This document shows positions 51,633-59,573 of a DNA stretch of 64,000 nt, in pieces. Under the pieces are notes generated by a model, which did no database searches, was not told the origin of the DNA, and saw only the letters and a list, made by a program, of their open reading frames with translations. How positions within the stretch are numbered: the first letter of the stretch is position 1; every line of letters starts with the position of its first letter. The DNA is from Bacteroidota bacterium (GTDB lineage: Bacteria; Bacteroidota; Bacteroidia; Cytophagales; Cyclobacteriaceae). The stretch lies in the NCBI GenBank assembly GCA_023428695.1, contig JAEYWY010000026.1, positions 1 to 64,000 on the forward strand, in the 5' to 3' direction. The position numbers and the translations under genes were made by a program.

Positions 51633-51692
51633 TGGTCTAAAAAGTTAATTTGTGAAAGCCTAAAAAGTTGATAAAGTGTCGGTTGATGCGAA

Positions 51693-51758
51693 TTTACTCA
51701 TTTTTCGCTCGCTTGCGAAATCGTTCTGCAACGAGCCTCGCATCCCACTATGAGTAAA
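51693..51758. repeat. Branched inverted repeat upstream of the DEAD-box helicase
   Basis: Outer arms TTTACTCAT (51693-51701) and ATGAGTAAA (51750-51758) pair perfectly. Inside are two further small hairpins: TTCGC/GCGAA (about 51703-51718) and TCGTT/AACGA (51721-51734). It lies between the desaturase terminator and the helicase start, so it may be a structured 5' leader, a small RNA or a REP-like DNA element. Confidence 0.5.
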
Positions 51759-51764
51759 CAAAAA

Positions 51765-51786
51765 ACCCCGGTGGAAATTCCGGGGT
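51765..51786 (-). terminator. Intrinsic terminator of the desaturase gene
   Basis: ACCCCGG (51765-51771) pairs with CCGGGGT (51780-51786). On the minus strand the stem is followed by TTTTTGTTT. It starts 13 bases after the desaturase stop. Confidence 0.85.
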
Positions 51787-51798
51787 CTTTGAAAACTT

Positions 51799-52575
51799 TT
51801 AGGCTGCTTTCTGCACGGGTTCGATCTTGATTTCCTTTCGCCTTGCAATCTGGATAATATTAAGCTTGTCAAGGACGCGAATGACCTGATATGTGGGGTC
51901 GATTTCATGCCAGCGGATTCCGCCGAAGTTTGCTCGTGACCCGTGTTTATGGTGGTTGTTGTGATAGCTTTCGCCCATCATAAGAAAGTCTACCGGAAGG
52001 AAGTTCTTGGAAGTATCGCCTACTTCGAAATTGCGATAGCCATACTTATGTGCGAACCAGTTGATAATTGCGCCGTGGATAGGGCTCATCAGAAACTGGA
52101 TTGGAAGCAGCGCCCACAGATACCAGGCACTCGCCGGAACAAAGACTGCATAAACAGTGATGTAGATAGCGCCCCAGAATATTCTCGACGGCCATGACCG
52201 GGCAAACTTGTCAAAGCTCTTCCAATTCGGAACGCCTTCTGTAAAACGGTTATCGACAACCATCCGGTTATTCGCTATCGCGGAATAGATGGTTTTTGTC
52301 TTCCACATCATATTCCAGATCGTTTCGTCGTATTTTGGTGAATGCGGGTCGTTTTCAGTATCAGCAAACGCGTGGTGCATGCGGTGCATAACACCGTATC
52401 CGTACGGGCTGAGATAATTTGATCCCTGGAAGATCCAGGTCAGGACATAAAATATCTTTTCCGTCCGCTTGCTCATTGTGAATGCCTTATGAGCAGCATA
52501 TCGGTGAAGAAAGAATGTCTGAAAGAACAGGGAGAGATACCAGTGAGCTACGAAAAAAATGAGAATGACTTCCAT
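51799..52575 (-). CDS. Fatty acid desaturase, short form
   Basis: 258-residue di-iron membrane enzyme that introduces a double bond into acyl chains. The three histidine boxes are present: HRYAAH, HRMHH (MHRMHHAFADTENDPHSP) and HNNHH (SYHNNHHKHGSR). Four hydrophobic helices flank them. The C-terminus is short and basic (ARRKEIKIEPVQKAA). It lies downstream of an ECF sigma factor gene on the same strand (102-base gap), while a second, longer desaturase is transcribed divergently from that sigma gene. Probably adjusts membrane fluidity. Confidence 0.9.
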   Translation of the reverse strand: MEVILIFFVAHWYLSLFFQTFFLHRYAAHKAFTMSKRTEKIFYVLTWIFQGSNYLSPYGYGVMHRMHHAFADTENDPHSPKYDETIWNMMWKTKTIYSAIANNRMVVDNRFTEGVPNWKSFDKFARSWPSRIFWGAIYITVYAVFVPASAWYLWALLPIQFLMSPIHGAIINWFAHKYGYRNFEVGDTSKNFLPVDFLMMGESYHNNHHKHGSRANFGGIRWHEIDPTYQVIRVLDKLNIIQIARRKEIKIEPVQKAA

Positions 52576-52677
52576 GAAGCGTCTGATTTAGAATTTAGGA
52601 TTTACCGGGCCTCACATGAGGCTGTTCATGGAAGACAAGTCCACCCCGGGTTTGTGACAGATTCGGGAATATTTTTT

Positions 52678-53262
52678 TTAAAGTTCCTTTTTCAGCTCAT
52701 TAATGAGTTCCTGGGGGTCACCAGCATCGCACGCTTTCTTGAAGCTGGCGAGAAGTTCACCAGGTGATGGGAAGTGGATTTTGGATGTTTCCTCGCCGAG
52801 TTTCTTACGTGCACGACACACGAGCTGGCGACAGTGTTCCTTTTTCTTGTCAAGCGTCCTCTGAAGTGTATCGTAGTCAACGTCAAAGACTTCCTTGAGC
52901 AGATACACAACACGTTCAAGGGGCTCCAACTTATGGCTGATTACACTTAGCGCCTTTAACACTTCAAATTCAAGATCAAGATGTGCAAAATGGTTTTCCT
53001 TGAATTTCAGGAAGGCCTCGGAGACATTTTCAATGTATTCTTCCTTCTTCCGCTTAAGAGCACTAAGGTGATTGAGGCAATTGTTTGTGACTGCCTTGAT
53101 CAGATAGGCTTTTGTATTCTGAATCTTGTGTTGCTCGGCGCTCAGCCATTTGATAAACGTTTCCTGAACTATGTCCTCCGCATCTTGTTTGCATTTCACG
53201 AGATTGAAAGCGATGGTCTGGAGCAGGGGCTGATATAATTGTATCGTCTGAGCCTGATTCAT
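52678..53262 (-). CDS. ECF sigma factor, ECF41/SigJ-like, without SnoaL domain
   Basis: 194 residues from the ATG at 53262 (MNQAQTIQLYQPLLQTIAFN). Sigma region 2 is LVKCKQDAEDIVQETFIKWL; region 4 is LEPLERVVYLLKEVFDVDYD with KEHCRQLVCRARKKLGEE, the pattern of SigJ/ECF41 sigma factors. Those normally continue into a SnoaL-like C-terminal domain of about 100 residues that controls activity; here the protein ends after its first helix (LLASFKKACDAGDPQELINE). No anti-sigma gene is adjacent. It stands between two desaturase genes, which makes them candidate targets (inference). Confidence 0.87.
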   Translation of the reverse strand: MNQAQTIQLYQPLLQTIAFNLVKCKQDAEDIVQETFIKWLSAEQHKIQNTKAYLIKAVTNNCLNHLSALKRKKEEYIENVSEAFLKFKENHFAHLDLEFEVLKALSVISHKLEPLERVVYLLKEVFDVDYDTLQRTLDKKKEHCRQLVCRARKKLGEETSKIHFPSPGELLASFKKACDAGDPQELINELKKEL

Positions 53263-53387
53263 GTACTGACTATTGGCTTGCAAGGTACCGCTTTTGCGAG
53301 CGATATCCGTCCACCGGCCATGGAATAATTAGCAGGCGTACAGTTGTTTGTAAGGCGATGGCATGACAAAAATCAAAATTCGGCAGG

Positions 53388-53418
53388 TTCGCCCTTTGAA
53401 CGATATCCATTACCTTTG
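53388..53418 (+). promoter_or_regulatory. Candidate promoter of the long desaturase gene
   Basis: TTCG (53388-53391), 19 bases, then TACCTTTG (53411-53418): a full -7 match and a three-of-four -33 match at the spacing seen in the other promoters of this window. The predicted start near 53425 leaves a leader of about 66 bases before the ATG at 53491. Confidence 0.5.
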
Positions 53419-53490
53419 TGTTTTCAATGGAATCGGCGCGGGGCATTTCACTTTTTACCTTTCGCCGTCGGGAAACTCAATATCATTTTC

Positions 53491-54441
53491 ATGTCAGGAA
53501 CTTCACTTACCCCTGAGATCAGACGTAAACCTGTTCTTAAACAGGAAATCGCGTTTGGTTTGGTTCACTTGCTCCCCCTCGGCGCGATTTTTACGGGCGC
53601 AACTTTATTTGACTGGATTTTGTGCGGCGTGTTATATGTGTTCCGCATGTTCTGGGTTACTGGCGGGTATCATCGATACTTTGCTCATAAGTCTTATAAG
53701 ACGTCACGTGTCTTTCAGTTCATTATCGCCTTTATGGCTCAGACGTCGGCACAGAAAGGAGCACTTTGGTGGGCAGCGCATCACCGCCACCACCATCGCC
53801 ACAGCGACACACCTGCGGATCCGCACTCTATGAAAATCTATGGCTTCTGGTATTCACACATCGGCTGGATCGTGGGTCCCGACTTTAAAGAAACCGACTA
53901 CAAGACGATTGGGGATTACGCCAAGTATCCGGAACTGGTTTGGCTGAACAAGTACTACCTGGTTCCGCCGTTTGTTCTTGCACTGGTAGTGATGGCGTTG
54001 GGCGGTATCGTTAATGGCGGTAGTATCCTAACCATGTTCACGAGCGCCGGATTCTCATCGCTGTTCATCGGGTTCTTCCTCAGCACGGTAGTACTCTACC
54101 ACGGAACGTTCAGCATCAACTCCATCATGCACAAATTTGGAACACAGCGTTACGAGAGCAACGACGAATCGCGTAACAGCCTCTGGCTCGCGTTGCTGAC
54201 ACTTGGCGAAGGCTGGCATAACAACCACCATTATTATGAAGTGGCTTCACGCCAGGGTTTCTTCTGGTGGGAAATTGACATTACGTATTACATCCTCAGG
54301 GGAATGGCAGCGGTTGGGTTGATCTGGGATCTTAAAGGTGTTCCCAGGCACATCAAATATTCGAAAAACAAGGCGCATGCCCAGATGTTGAAGAAGCAGC
54401 AGGCCGAGTTAAACGAACCGGTTGGCGAACTGGTGAACTAA
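53491..54441 (+). CDS. Acyl-CoA (delta-9-type) desaturase
   Basis: 316 residues from the ATG at 53491 (MSGTSLTPEIRRKPVLKQEI). Histidine boxes in the acyl-CoA desaturase spacing: HRYFAH (GGYHRYFAHKSYKTS), HHRHHH (AAHHRHHHRHSDTPADPHS) and HNNHH (EGWHNNHHYYEVA). Four transmembrane helices. This resembles the animal and cyanobacterial delta-9 desaturase group, while the neighbour at 51799 is shorter and of a different branch. The longer frame upstream of 53491 would cross the predicted promoter and is rejected. Confidence 0.92.
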   Translation: MSGTSLTPEIRRKPVLKQEIAFGLVHLLPLGAIFTGATLFDWILCGVLYVFRMFWVTGGYHRYFAHKSYKTSRVFQFIIAFMAQTSAQKGALWWAAHHRHHHRHSDTPADPHSMKIYGFWYSHIGWIVGPDFKETDYKTIGDYAKYPELVWLNKYYLVPPFVLALVVMALGGIVNGGSILTMFTSAGFSSLFIGFFLSTVVLYHGTFSINSIMHKFGTQRYESNDESRNSLWLALLTLGEGWHNNHHYYEVASRQGFFWWEIDITYYILRGMAAVGLIWDLKGVPRHIKYSKNKAHAQMLKKQQAELNEPVGELVN

Positions 54442-54486
54442 AGGTCGCCGGCTCCCAAAAACTAATTTTTATTTGATTTGGGCGTG

Positions 54487-54517
54487 TTTGGAAATTCAAT
54501 GACGACTTATAAATTTG
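54487..54517 (+). promoter_or_regulatory. Bacteroidota-type promoter of the tRNA pair
   Basis: TTTG (54487-54490), 19 bases, TAAATTTG (54510-54517): exact consensus. Transcription should start near 54524, about 25 bases before tRNA-Gly. Confidence 0.78.
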
Positions 54518-54548
54518 CAGTCCTTTCAGTTTCTGACTGGACGGACAA

Positions 54549-54621
<73 letters not shown>

Positions 54622-54636
54622 CAACAAGACAAAGAC

Positions 54637-54665
54637 AGTGTGGGTAATGCCCACACTTTTTGTTT
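54637..54665 (+). terminator. Hairpin terminator between the two tRNA genes
   Basis: AGTGTGGG (54637-54644) pairs with CCCACACT (54650-54657) around TAATG, followed by TTTTTGTTT. It should end most tRNA-Gly transcripts. tRNA-Leu then needs read-through or its own promoter in the remaining 30 bases. Confidence 0.8.
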
Positions 54666-54695
54666 GTAGCCGGCTCAGACGGCTTAAGATCACCT

Positions 54696-54781
54696 GCCCT
54701 GGTGGTGGAATTGGTAGACACGCAGGACTTAAAATCCTGTGGCCAGTAATGGTCGTGCGGGTTCAAGTCCCGCCCGGGGTA
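54696..54781 (+). tRNA. tRNA-Leu (anticodon TAA)
   Basis: 86 bases with the long variable arm of class II tRNAs (TGGCCAGTAATGGTCGT). Acceptor GCCCTGG pairs with CCGGGGT using two G-U pairs, and the discriminator is A. The anticodon stem CAGGA/TCCTG encloses CTTAAAA with TAA at 54730-54732. The T loop is GTTCAAG. CCA is not encoded. Confidence 0.96.
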
Positions 54782-54823
54782 CGAATAATCATGCAAGTCG
54801 CAGCAGGGTTAACAAGTCACGCG

Positions 54824-56332
54824 TTACTCAGCAGAACTTAACACCAGCACTGATTTTTCGGAACTTACAGGCGCCATGAATAGCGCTTTCTTATCCGCAG
54901 CATCCTTCCCGTACACATCGTCATAAAATTCGAGCTGGCCATCGCGATACATACACGTAAAATACCGTATGTGAATCGGTATGTCCTTAATCTTAACCGC
55001 CATCTGCTGCTCAAACTCGAGATACTGGTCGAGATCTTCAGGGCTAACAATTTCGTTGTCGCGTAACAGGAATCGCCCAAGCTCCATCGCGTGTTCTACG
55101 CGTACACAGCCGTGACTGATTGCACGCTTCTTACGACTAAAAAGAAGTCGCGCATTTGTATCGTGTAAATACACAGCATACGGATTGGCAAACCAAAACT
55201 TCACAAGCCCCAGCGCGTTATGCAAACCCTGTGTTTGTCTGAAAGTATACGGGAAATTGTTACGATGCAGCGATGGCCATGGAATCGAATCCGGATTGAG
55301 CACCGTTCCATCCGGAGCGAGTATCTCGTAATTGTGATTCCGTAGGTAAAGGCTGTCGCGTTTTGCCTGGGGCAATATCTCGTTCACCGCAATATTTCTG
55401 GGTACATTCCAGTACGGGTAGATGATGAATGATCGTATTAAGCCGTCAAGTTCCGGAGTTTGATTCTTACCAGAGCCGACGATGACTTTTGATTTAAAGG
55501 CAACGGTGTCGCCCTCCACCAATTCGAGACTATAGTCAGGGATGTTCACAAAAATGAATCGCCCGCTCAACTCTGTTTCTTTCCTCCACCTGTCGAGGTT
55601 GACTTCAATGGTAGAAAGCTGTTGTGATTCTTTCGTTGAATCTTCAACAACGCTACTAATCAGGCGTGTGCGAAGTTCAACAGAACTGGTATCAATGAGT
55701 GCCTTAACCGCTTTGCGCAGATACTTGTATTGATCGCGTGCGGGCTCCTGCTCTTCGAGAAATGAACGGATTTCGTTTCGAGAGATCGATGCATTAAGCA
55801 CGGCGACAGCCATCGAATCCATACTATGCTGTGAGTGTCGCAACGCTGTATCGAGGTGTGACCTGCGTCCAAACCTGAGGTCGCGCATGATCGAAACAAA
55901 CGCGTCGGTGAGCAGCATGTCGGATCGACGGATAACATCGTCATTCTCAAACGCCGAATCATAAAACAAACGACCCAGTTCAGCAGCGTGATAATGATCG
56001 CGCATCAATCCATAGTAACGACTGTGCTGAATTATCTGAAATAACGTGTCGGCCTGAGGGGATGGACGTTTGTGATTCCACCACGCGGGAATAAACTGGC
56101 GTTTTGCGTAGAATTTATAGACGGCGGATGAATGATTCAGGCTGTCGAAGTACCACGATCCCGAATCGATGACTGCAATTTTCTGAATATCGGACTGAGA
56201 TGTTACATCGCCGGAAGTTGTGTTCCCTGAAAAATGGTAGCACCCCGACAATCCTGTGATCAAACCGGCTGAAACTACCACACCGGTGAAAAGTGTTCTT
56301 CTGTTCTTTTTCGTATTGTTTGAAACGGTCAT
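54824..56332 (-). CDS. L,D-transpeptidase (YcbB/LdtD-like) lipoprotein
   Basis: 502 residues from the ATG at 56332. The N-terminus has a basic stretch, a hydrophobic segment and the lipobox GLSGCYHF. A helical scaffold region (about 60-280) precedes the YkuD catalytic domain, where FVNIPDYSLELVEGD starts the fold and SHGCVRVEHAMELGRFLL holds the catalytic His, Cys and Arg. Enzymes of this group form 3-3 peptidoglycan cross-links or attach proteins to the wall. Two further in-frame starts (56350, 56392) would only lengthen the N-terminus. Single gene facing the tRNA pair. Confidence 0.9.
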   Translation of the reverse strand: MTVSNNTKKNRRTLFTGVVVSAGLITGLSGCYHFSGNTTSGDVTSQSDIQKIAVIDSGSWYFDSLNHSSAVYKFYAKRQFIPAWWNHKRPSPQADTLFQIIQHSRYYGLMRDHYHAAELGRLFYDSAFENDDVIRRSDMLLTDAFVSIMRDLRFGRRSHLDTALRHSQHSMDSMAVAVLNASISRNEIRSFLEEQEPARDQYKYLRKAVKALIDTSSVELRTRLISSVVEDSTKESQQLSTIEVNLDRWRKETELSGRFIFVNIPDYSLELVEGDTVAFKSKVIVGSGKNQTPELDGLIRSFIIYPYWNVPRNIAVNEILPQAKRDSLYLRNHNYEILAPDGTVLNPDSIPWPSLHRNNFPYTFRQTQGLHNALGLVKFWFANPYAVYLHDTNARLLFSRKKRAISHGCVRVEHAMELGRFLLRDNEIVSPEDLDQYLEFEQQMAVKIKDIPIHIRYFTCMYRDGQLEFYDDVYGKDAADKKALFMAPVSSEKSVLVLSSAE

Positions 56333-56471
56333 GCAGGGTATTGGGGTCATCACTGAATATCGTGATTTTCCAACTACGCATTGAGTGCCCAAATGTCTTT
56401 CAGGCGGGCAACCTTACACCGACGAGATGAATTGAATTATTTCCGGTTGCGGAGATAAGAAAAAATGGATT

Positions 56472-56526
56472 CTCACAGACTACACGGAACACACAGAGAA
56501 AGCACAGACGTGTTGTGCTCTCTCTG
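56472..56526. repeat. CACAGAG-type dispersed repeat, copy 2, with long hairpin
   Basis: CTCACAGACTACACGGAAC followed by ACACAGAGAAAGCACAGAC (56472-56509), then CAGAGAAAGCACA (56494-56506) pairs with TGTGCTCTCTCTG (56514-56526), 12 of 13 bp. The element begins five bases after the rng stop on the minus strand and ends in TTTTTTC there, so it may also act as 3' hairpin of rng. Similar CACAGAG sequences are widely dispersed in bacterial genomes. Confidence 0.5.
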
Positions 56527-56531
56527 GTGTA

Positions 56532-58088
56532 CTATGAGTTCAGTTGAATTTCTTCGCCTTCGCGGTTGAGGAATTTGAATTCGGTGACAGCGAGTGATGT
56601 ATCGCTCTCCATCTTGATCCACTTCTTGTATTTGAGGTACCAGCGCATGCGTCGCGAGATAAAGCCTGTCGTGAAGTACGCGTACAGGTAGGGGTGAACG
56701 GCGAGCACGAGGTCCTTTTCGTTTTGTTTGAGGAGCAGGTGTTCGAGGTTCTTTTCGATAAGATCGGAGATAAGAATTGACGCGGTGATTTTACCCGTAC
56801 CATTACATGTAGGACAAACCTCCTTCGTCGTAATATTCATTTCAGGCCGCACGCGCTCGCGGGTAATTTGCATCAACCCGAACTTGGACAGCGGAAGTAC
56901 CGTCGACTTGGCTTTGTCTTCGGCCATCGCATCACGCATGGTTTTGTAAATCAGTTTTTTGTTCTCCTGATTTTTCATGTCGATAAAATCGACGACGATT
57001 ATTCCACCCATGTCGCGGAGCCGAAGCTGTCTGGCGATTTCTTTTGCAGCTTCAAGGTTTACAGACAGCGCCGTTGTTTCCTGGTTTTCTTCGCGATTTG
57101 ACTTATTACCACTGTTAACGTCAATGACGTGAAGCGCTTCCGTGTGTTCAATAATCAGGTAACCACCACCACGAAGACTAACGGTCTGACCAAACGCAGA
57201 TTTGATCTGTTTTTCGATCCCGTAGTGTTCGAAAATCTTGGCTTTGCCATTAAACAGCTTGACGATGCGTTCTTTTTCAGGAGCTATCTTCTGAATATAG
57301 GCTTTAACATCATCGTAGATTTTCTTGTCGTCGACGTGAACGTTGTCGAACGATTCGTTGAGCATGTCGCGGAGCAGCGACGATGTTTTGTCAAGCTCGC
57401 CGATGATTTTATCGCGCGGGTTGGCCGTTCCGAGGCGCGTCATGCCTTCCTCCCAGGTCTTGACCATGTTACGGAGGTCGCGGTCGAGTTCGGCAACTTC
57501 CTTGCCTTCAGCGACGGTGCGAATGATTACGCCGAAGTTTTCGGGCTTAATGGATTGGATTAAACGAAGGAGACGTTTCCGCTCTTCGCTGCTGGTAATT
57601 TTTTTGGATACGCTTACCGCGTTTGAAAATGGCACCAGAACCAGGTACCGCCCGGCCATGGATAACTCGCAGGATAATCGTGGGCCCTTTGTAGAGATCG
57701 GCTCCTTCACCACCTGAACAGGAATCATTTGATTCTTCGCAAGCTGCTGGGTGATTTTCCCGTGCTTGTCGATGTCAGGTTCAATGTTGAATTTGTCTAG
57801 TTTGCCGCCGTTGATCTTTTTTGCCCGAACCAGTTTCGAAAATTTTTGTAACGAACTGAATTGAGGGCCGAGATCAAGGTAGTGCAGAAAAGCGTCTTTA
57901 TCGTAACCTACGTCAATGAAGGCTGCATTAAGACCCGGAACCACCTTTTTGACGGTACCAAGGTAAATGTCACCTACGGTAAATTTGCTTCCTTCTGCTT
58001 CCTGGTGGAATTCAACAAGCGTCTTGTCTTTTAGAAGGGCTATACGACATCCGTCTTGAGTTGCACTAATAATTAGTTCGTTACTCAA
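56532..58088 (-). CDS. rng: Ribonuclease G (RNase E/G family)
   Basis: 518-residue endoribonuclease for rRNA maturation and mRNA decay. Begins SNELIISATQDGCRIALLKD, followed by the S1 domain (VGDIYLGTVKKVVPGLNAAFIDVG) and the catalytic DNase I-like region with magnesium-binding Asp in LHVIDVNSGNKS and GGIIVVDFIDMKN. The zinc-link CPTCNGTGK (CxxC) follows. Length is typical of RNase G. The start is TTG at 58088: an in-frame stop upstream leaves no alternative. A 15-base palindrome (AAACCTT-T-AAGGTTT, 58087-58101) overlaps the start. Fourth gene of the hup-TPR-small protein-rng cluster. Confidence 0.94.
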   Translation of the reverse strand: MSNELIISATQDGCRIALLKDKTLVEFHQEAEGSKFTVGDIYLGTVKKVVPGLNAAFIDVGYDKDAFLHYLDLGPQFSSLQKFSKLVRAKKINGGKLDKFNIEPDIDKHGKITQQLAKNQMIPVQVVKEPISTKGPRLSCELSMAGRYLVLVPFSNAVSVSKKITSSEERKRLLRLIQSIKPENFGVIIRTVAEGKEVAELDRDLRNMVKTWEEGMTRLGTANPRDKIIGELDKTSSLLRDMLNESFDNVHVDDKKIYDDVKAYIQKIAPEKERIVKLFNGKAKIFEHYGIEKQIKSAFGQTVSLRGGGYLIIEHTEALHVIDVNSGNKSNREENQETTALSVNLEAAKEIARQLRLRDMGGIIVVDFIDMKNQENKKLIYKTMRDAMAEDKAKSTVLPLSKFGLMQITRERVRPEMNITTKEVCPTCNGTGKITASILISDLIEKNLEHLLLKQNEKDLVLAVHPYLYAYFTTGFISRRMRWYLKYKKWIKMESDTSLAVTEFKFLNREGEEIQLNS

Positions 58089-58172
58089 AACCTTTAAGGT
58101 TTAAAAAATGATGTGTATAGTCAGTTAATTACGAGAGGTCCCACCTATGCAGGACCACCCGATAGAAGGGAA

Positions 58173-58262
58173 TTACTTCTTCTTGTGTCTGTTTTTTCTG
58201 AGACGCTTCTTACGCTTGTGCGTTGCCATTTTGTGCTTCTTTCTTTTCTTTCCGCTTGGCAT
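58173..58262 (-). CDS. 29-residue basic COX24/AURKAIP1-like (bS22-like) protein
   Basis: ATG at 58262 to TAA at 58173. The peptide is extremely basic: MPSGKKRKKHKM, then ATHKRKKRLRKNRHKKK. This is the pattern of the AURKAIP1/COX24 C-terminal-domain peptides of Bacteroidota, related to a small ribosomal subunit component of mitochondria and to bacterial bS22-like proteins. Its place directly upstream of rng and downstream of a TPR gene is one I recognise from relatives. A ribosomal role is inference. Confidence 0.82.
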   Translation of the reverse strand: MPSGKKRKKHKMATHKRKKRLRKNRHKKK

Positions 58263-58316
58263 AGTTTTTTGATTTTTCGCGCCCCGGGCCGTCACCAGCC
58301 GGAAGCATGTTATAAA

Positions 58317-59126
58317 TTATTTCAAATCCTTCAGATAGGAATCAGCCGTTGCCTGAACCGCCGGATCACTATCCAGTAATTTCACTTTTTCAAACTCGGC
58401 GCGCGCCTTCTTGCGTTTCCCTGTATTCATGTACGCGACACCAAGGAAGAGATGCGCCTGCGTATTGTCCTGGTCGATCTCAACCAACCGCTCTAAACGT
58501 TCAATAGCCCGATCATATTGACCCGACTGTATCGAAAGCATGCCCATGTTATAAAGTGCAAGCTTGTTGTCCGGATCCTGAGCAAGAACTTCACGCAACG
58601 TTGTTATTGCCTGCATCGGATTCGCATCTGACAGATACGTCATCGCCTGTTTCGTCTTCGCATCGAGGTTGGTTGGACTAACAGCGAGAACTTTGTCAAA
58701 GTACTCACGCGCCTTCACTGCATACGTCGCCTGCTTCTTGGTGTCTATCGCGAGGCCATACGCCTGGTAATAGGCTTCCGCTGCTTTCGACCAGCTTTCC
58801 TCATTGTTAAAGAACTCCGCTGCCCGTTCAGCAAACCACGCCGCGCTGTCAAACTTGCCGGCATCAGCGTACAGTTTTGCCAAAGAGTCGGCAAAGATAG
58901 CATTTTTTTCATTCCTGCTATCGGGTGAAAATGCTGCTCTGAAATTCCGAATCTTGTCTTCGATTGCCTTTGGCACTACTGCGTGAATCTGGGGCGATGC
59001 TTCCGACTCGTTAGTACTGACGGAAGGTATTTCCTGATCGTTTTCAACCACTACCCGCGGCAGCAGAAAGAGTCCTGCTACAACGAGCACAGAAACGACC
59101 AGAAGAATAATACGGGCTTTCAGCAT
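58317..59126 (-). CDS. Membrane-anchored TPR protein
   Basis: 269 residues. One N-terminal transmembrane helix (MLKARIILLVVSVLVVAGLF) anchors the protein, with the rest likely periplasmic. After a linker, at least four TPR units can be read, for example ARIYADAGKFDSAAWFAE-like, EYFDKVLAVSPTNLDAKTKQ, DPDNKLALYNMGMLSIQSGQ and DQDNTQAHLFLGVAYMNTGK. TPRs mediate protein contacts; the partner is unknown. Lies 43 bases after the HU gene and 54 bases before the small basic protein, on the same strand. Confidence 0.87.
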   Translation of the reverse strand: MLKARIILLVVSVLVVAGLFLLPRVVVENDQEIPSVSTNESEASPQIHAVVPKAIEDKIRNFRAAFSPDSRNEKNAIFADSLAKLYADAGKFDSAAWFAERAAEFFNNEESWSKAAEAYYQAYGLAIDTKKQATYAVKAREYFDKVLAVSPTNLDAKTKQAMTYLSDANPMQAITTLREVLAQDPDNKLALYNMGMLSIQSGQYDRAIERLERLVEIDQDNTQAHLFLGVAYMNTGKRKKARAEFEKVKLLDSDPAVQATADSYLKDLK

Positions 59127-59169
59127 AGCGTTTAAGGTAAGGCCGGCCTGGTCGCCGCCCTGGGGTAAC

Positions 59170-59475
59170 CTATTTCTCAGCTAACTGTTTTACCTTCTCG
59201 CTGTTCTTGATCTTGTTTACGAAGATCTTTGCCGGCTTAAAGCTGGGAACGAAGTGCTCATCAATGACCAGTGCAGTGTTCCGTGAGATATTGCGTGCTA
59301 TTTTGCGTTTACGCTTCTTATTGATAAAACTTCCGAATCCGCGGATATAGATATTGTTGCCAGCCGCCATGGATCCTTTTACCACACTAAAAAACGCCTC
59401 AATTGATGCTGTCACATCCGCCTTGTCGACTCCTGTCTTTTCCGCGATTTCGTTAATGATATCTGCTTTAGTCAC
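59170..59475 (-). CDS. HU/IHF-family DNA-binding protein
   Basis: 101 residues from GTG at 59475: TKADIINEIAEKTGVDKADV, VVKGSMAAGNNIYIRGFGSF, KKRKRKIARNISRNTALVID and PSFKPAKIFVNKIK form the complete HU fold with its beta-arm. A longer frame starts at TTG 59514, but that codon lies inside a -7 promoter element (TAAATTTG, 59519-59512), so it should not be in the mRNA. The GTG start also matches relatives, which begin MTKADI. The protein bends DNA as a nucleoid component. First gene of the hup-TPR-small protein-rng cluster, divergent from mutY. Confidence 0.92.
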   Translation of the reverse strand: MTKADIINEIAEKTGVDKADVTASIEAFFSVVKGSMAAGNNIYIRGFGSFINKKRKRKIARNISRNTALVIDEHFVPSFKPAKIFVNKIKNSEKVKQLAEK

Positions 59476-59511
59476 TGCTTTTTTATTTTTATGTCCAGAA
59501 TTTTGGGATGG

Positions 59512-59519
59512 CAAATTTA
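59512..59519 (-). promoter_or_regulatory. -7 element of the HU gene
   Basis: TAAATTTG on the minus strand matches TAnnTTTG. The corresponding -33 position reads T-rich without an exact TTTG. The predicted start near 59505 gives a 30-base leader before the GTG at 59475. Confidence 0.55.
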
Positions 59520-59573
59520 TACCGCGCCACCAGATTTAAAAATGATAATTGAAAAAAACTGATAATCAAGGGG

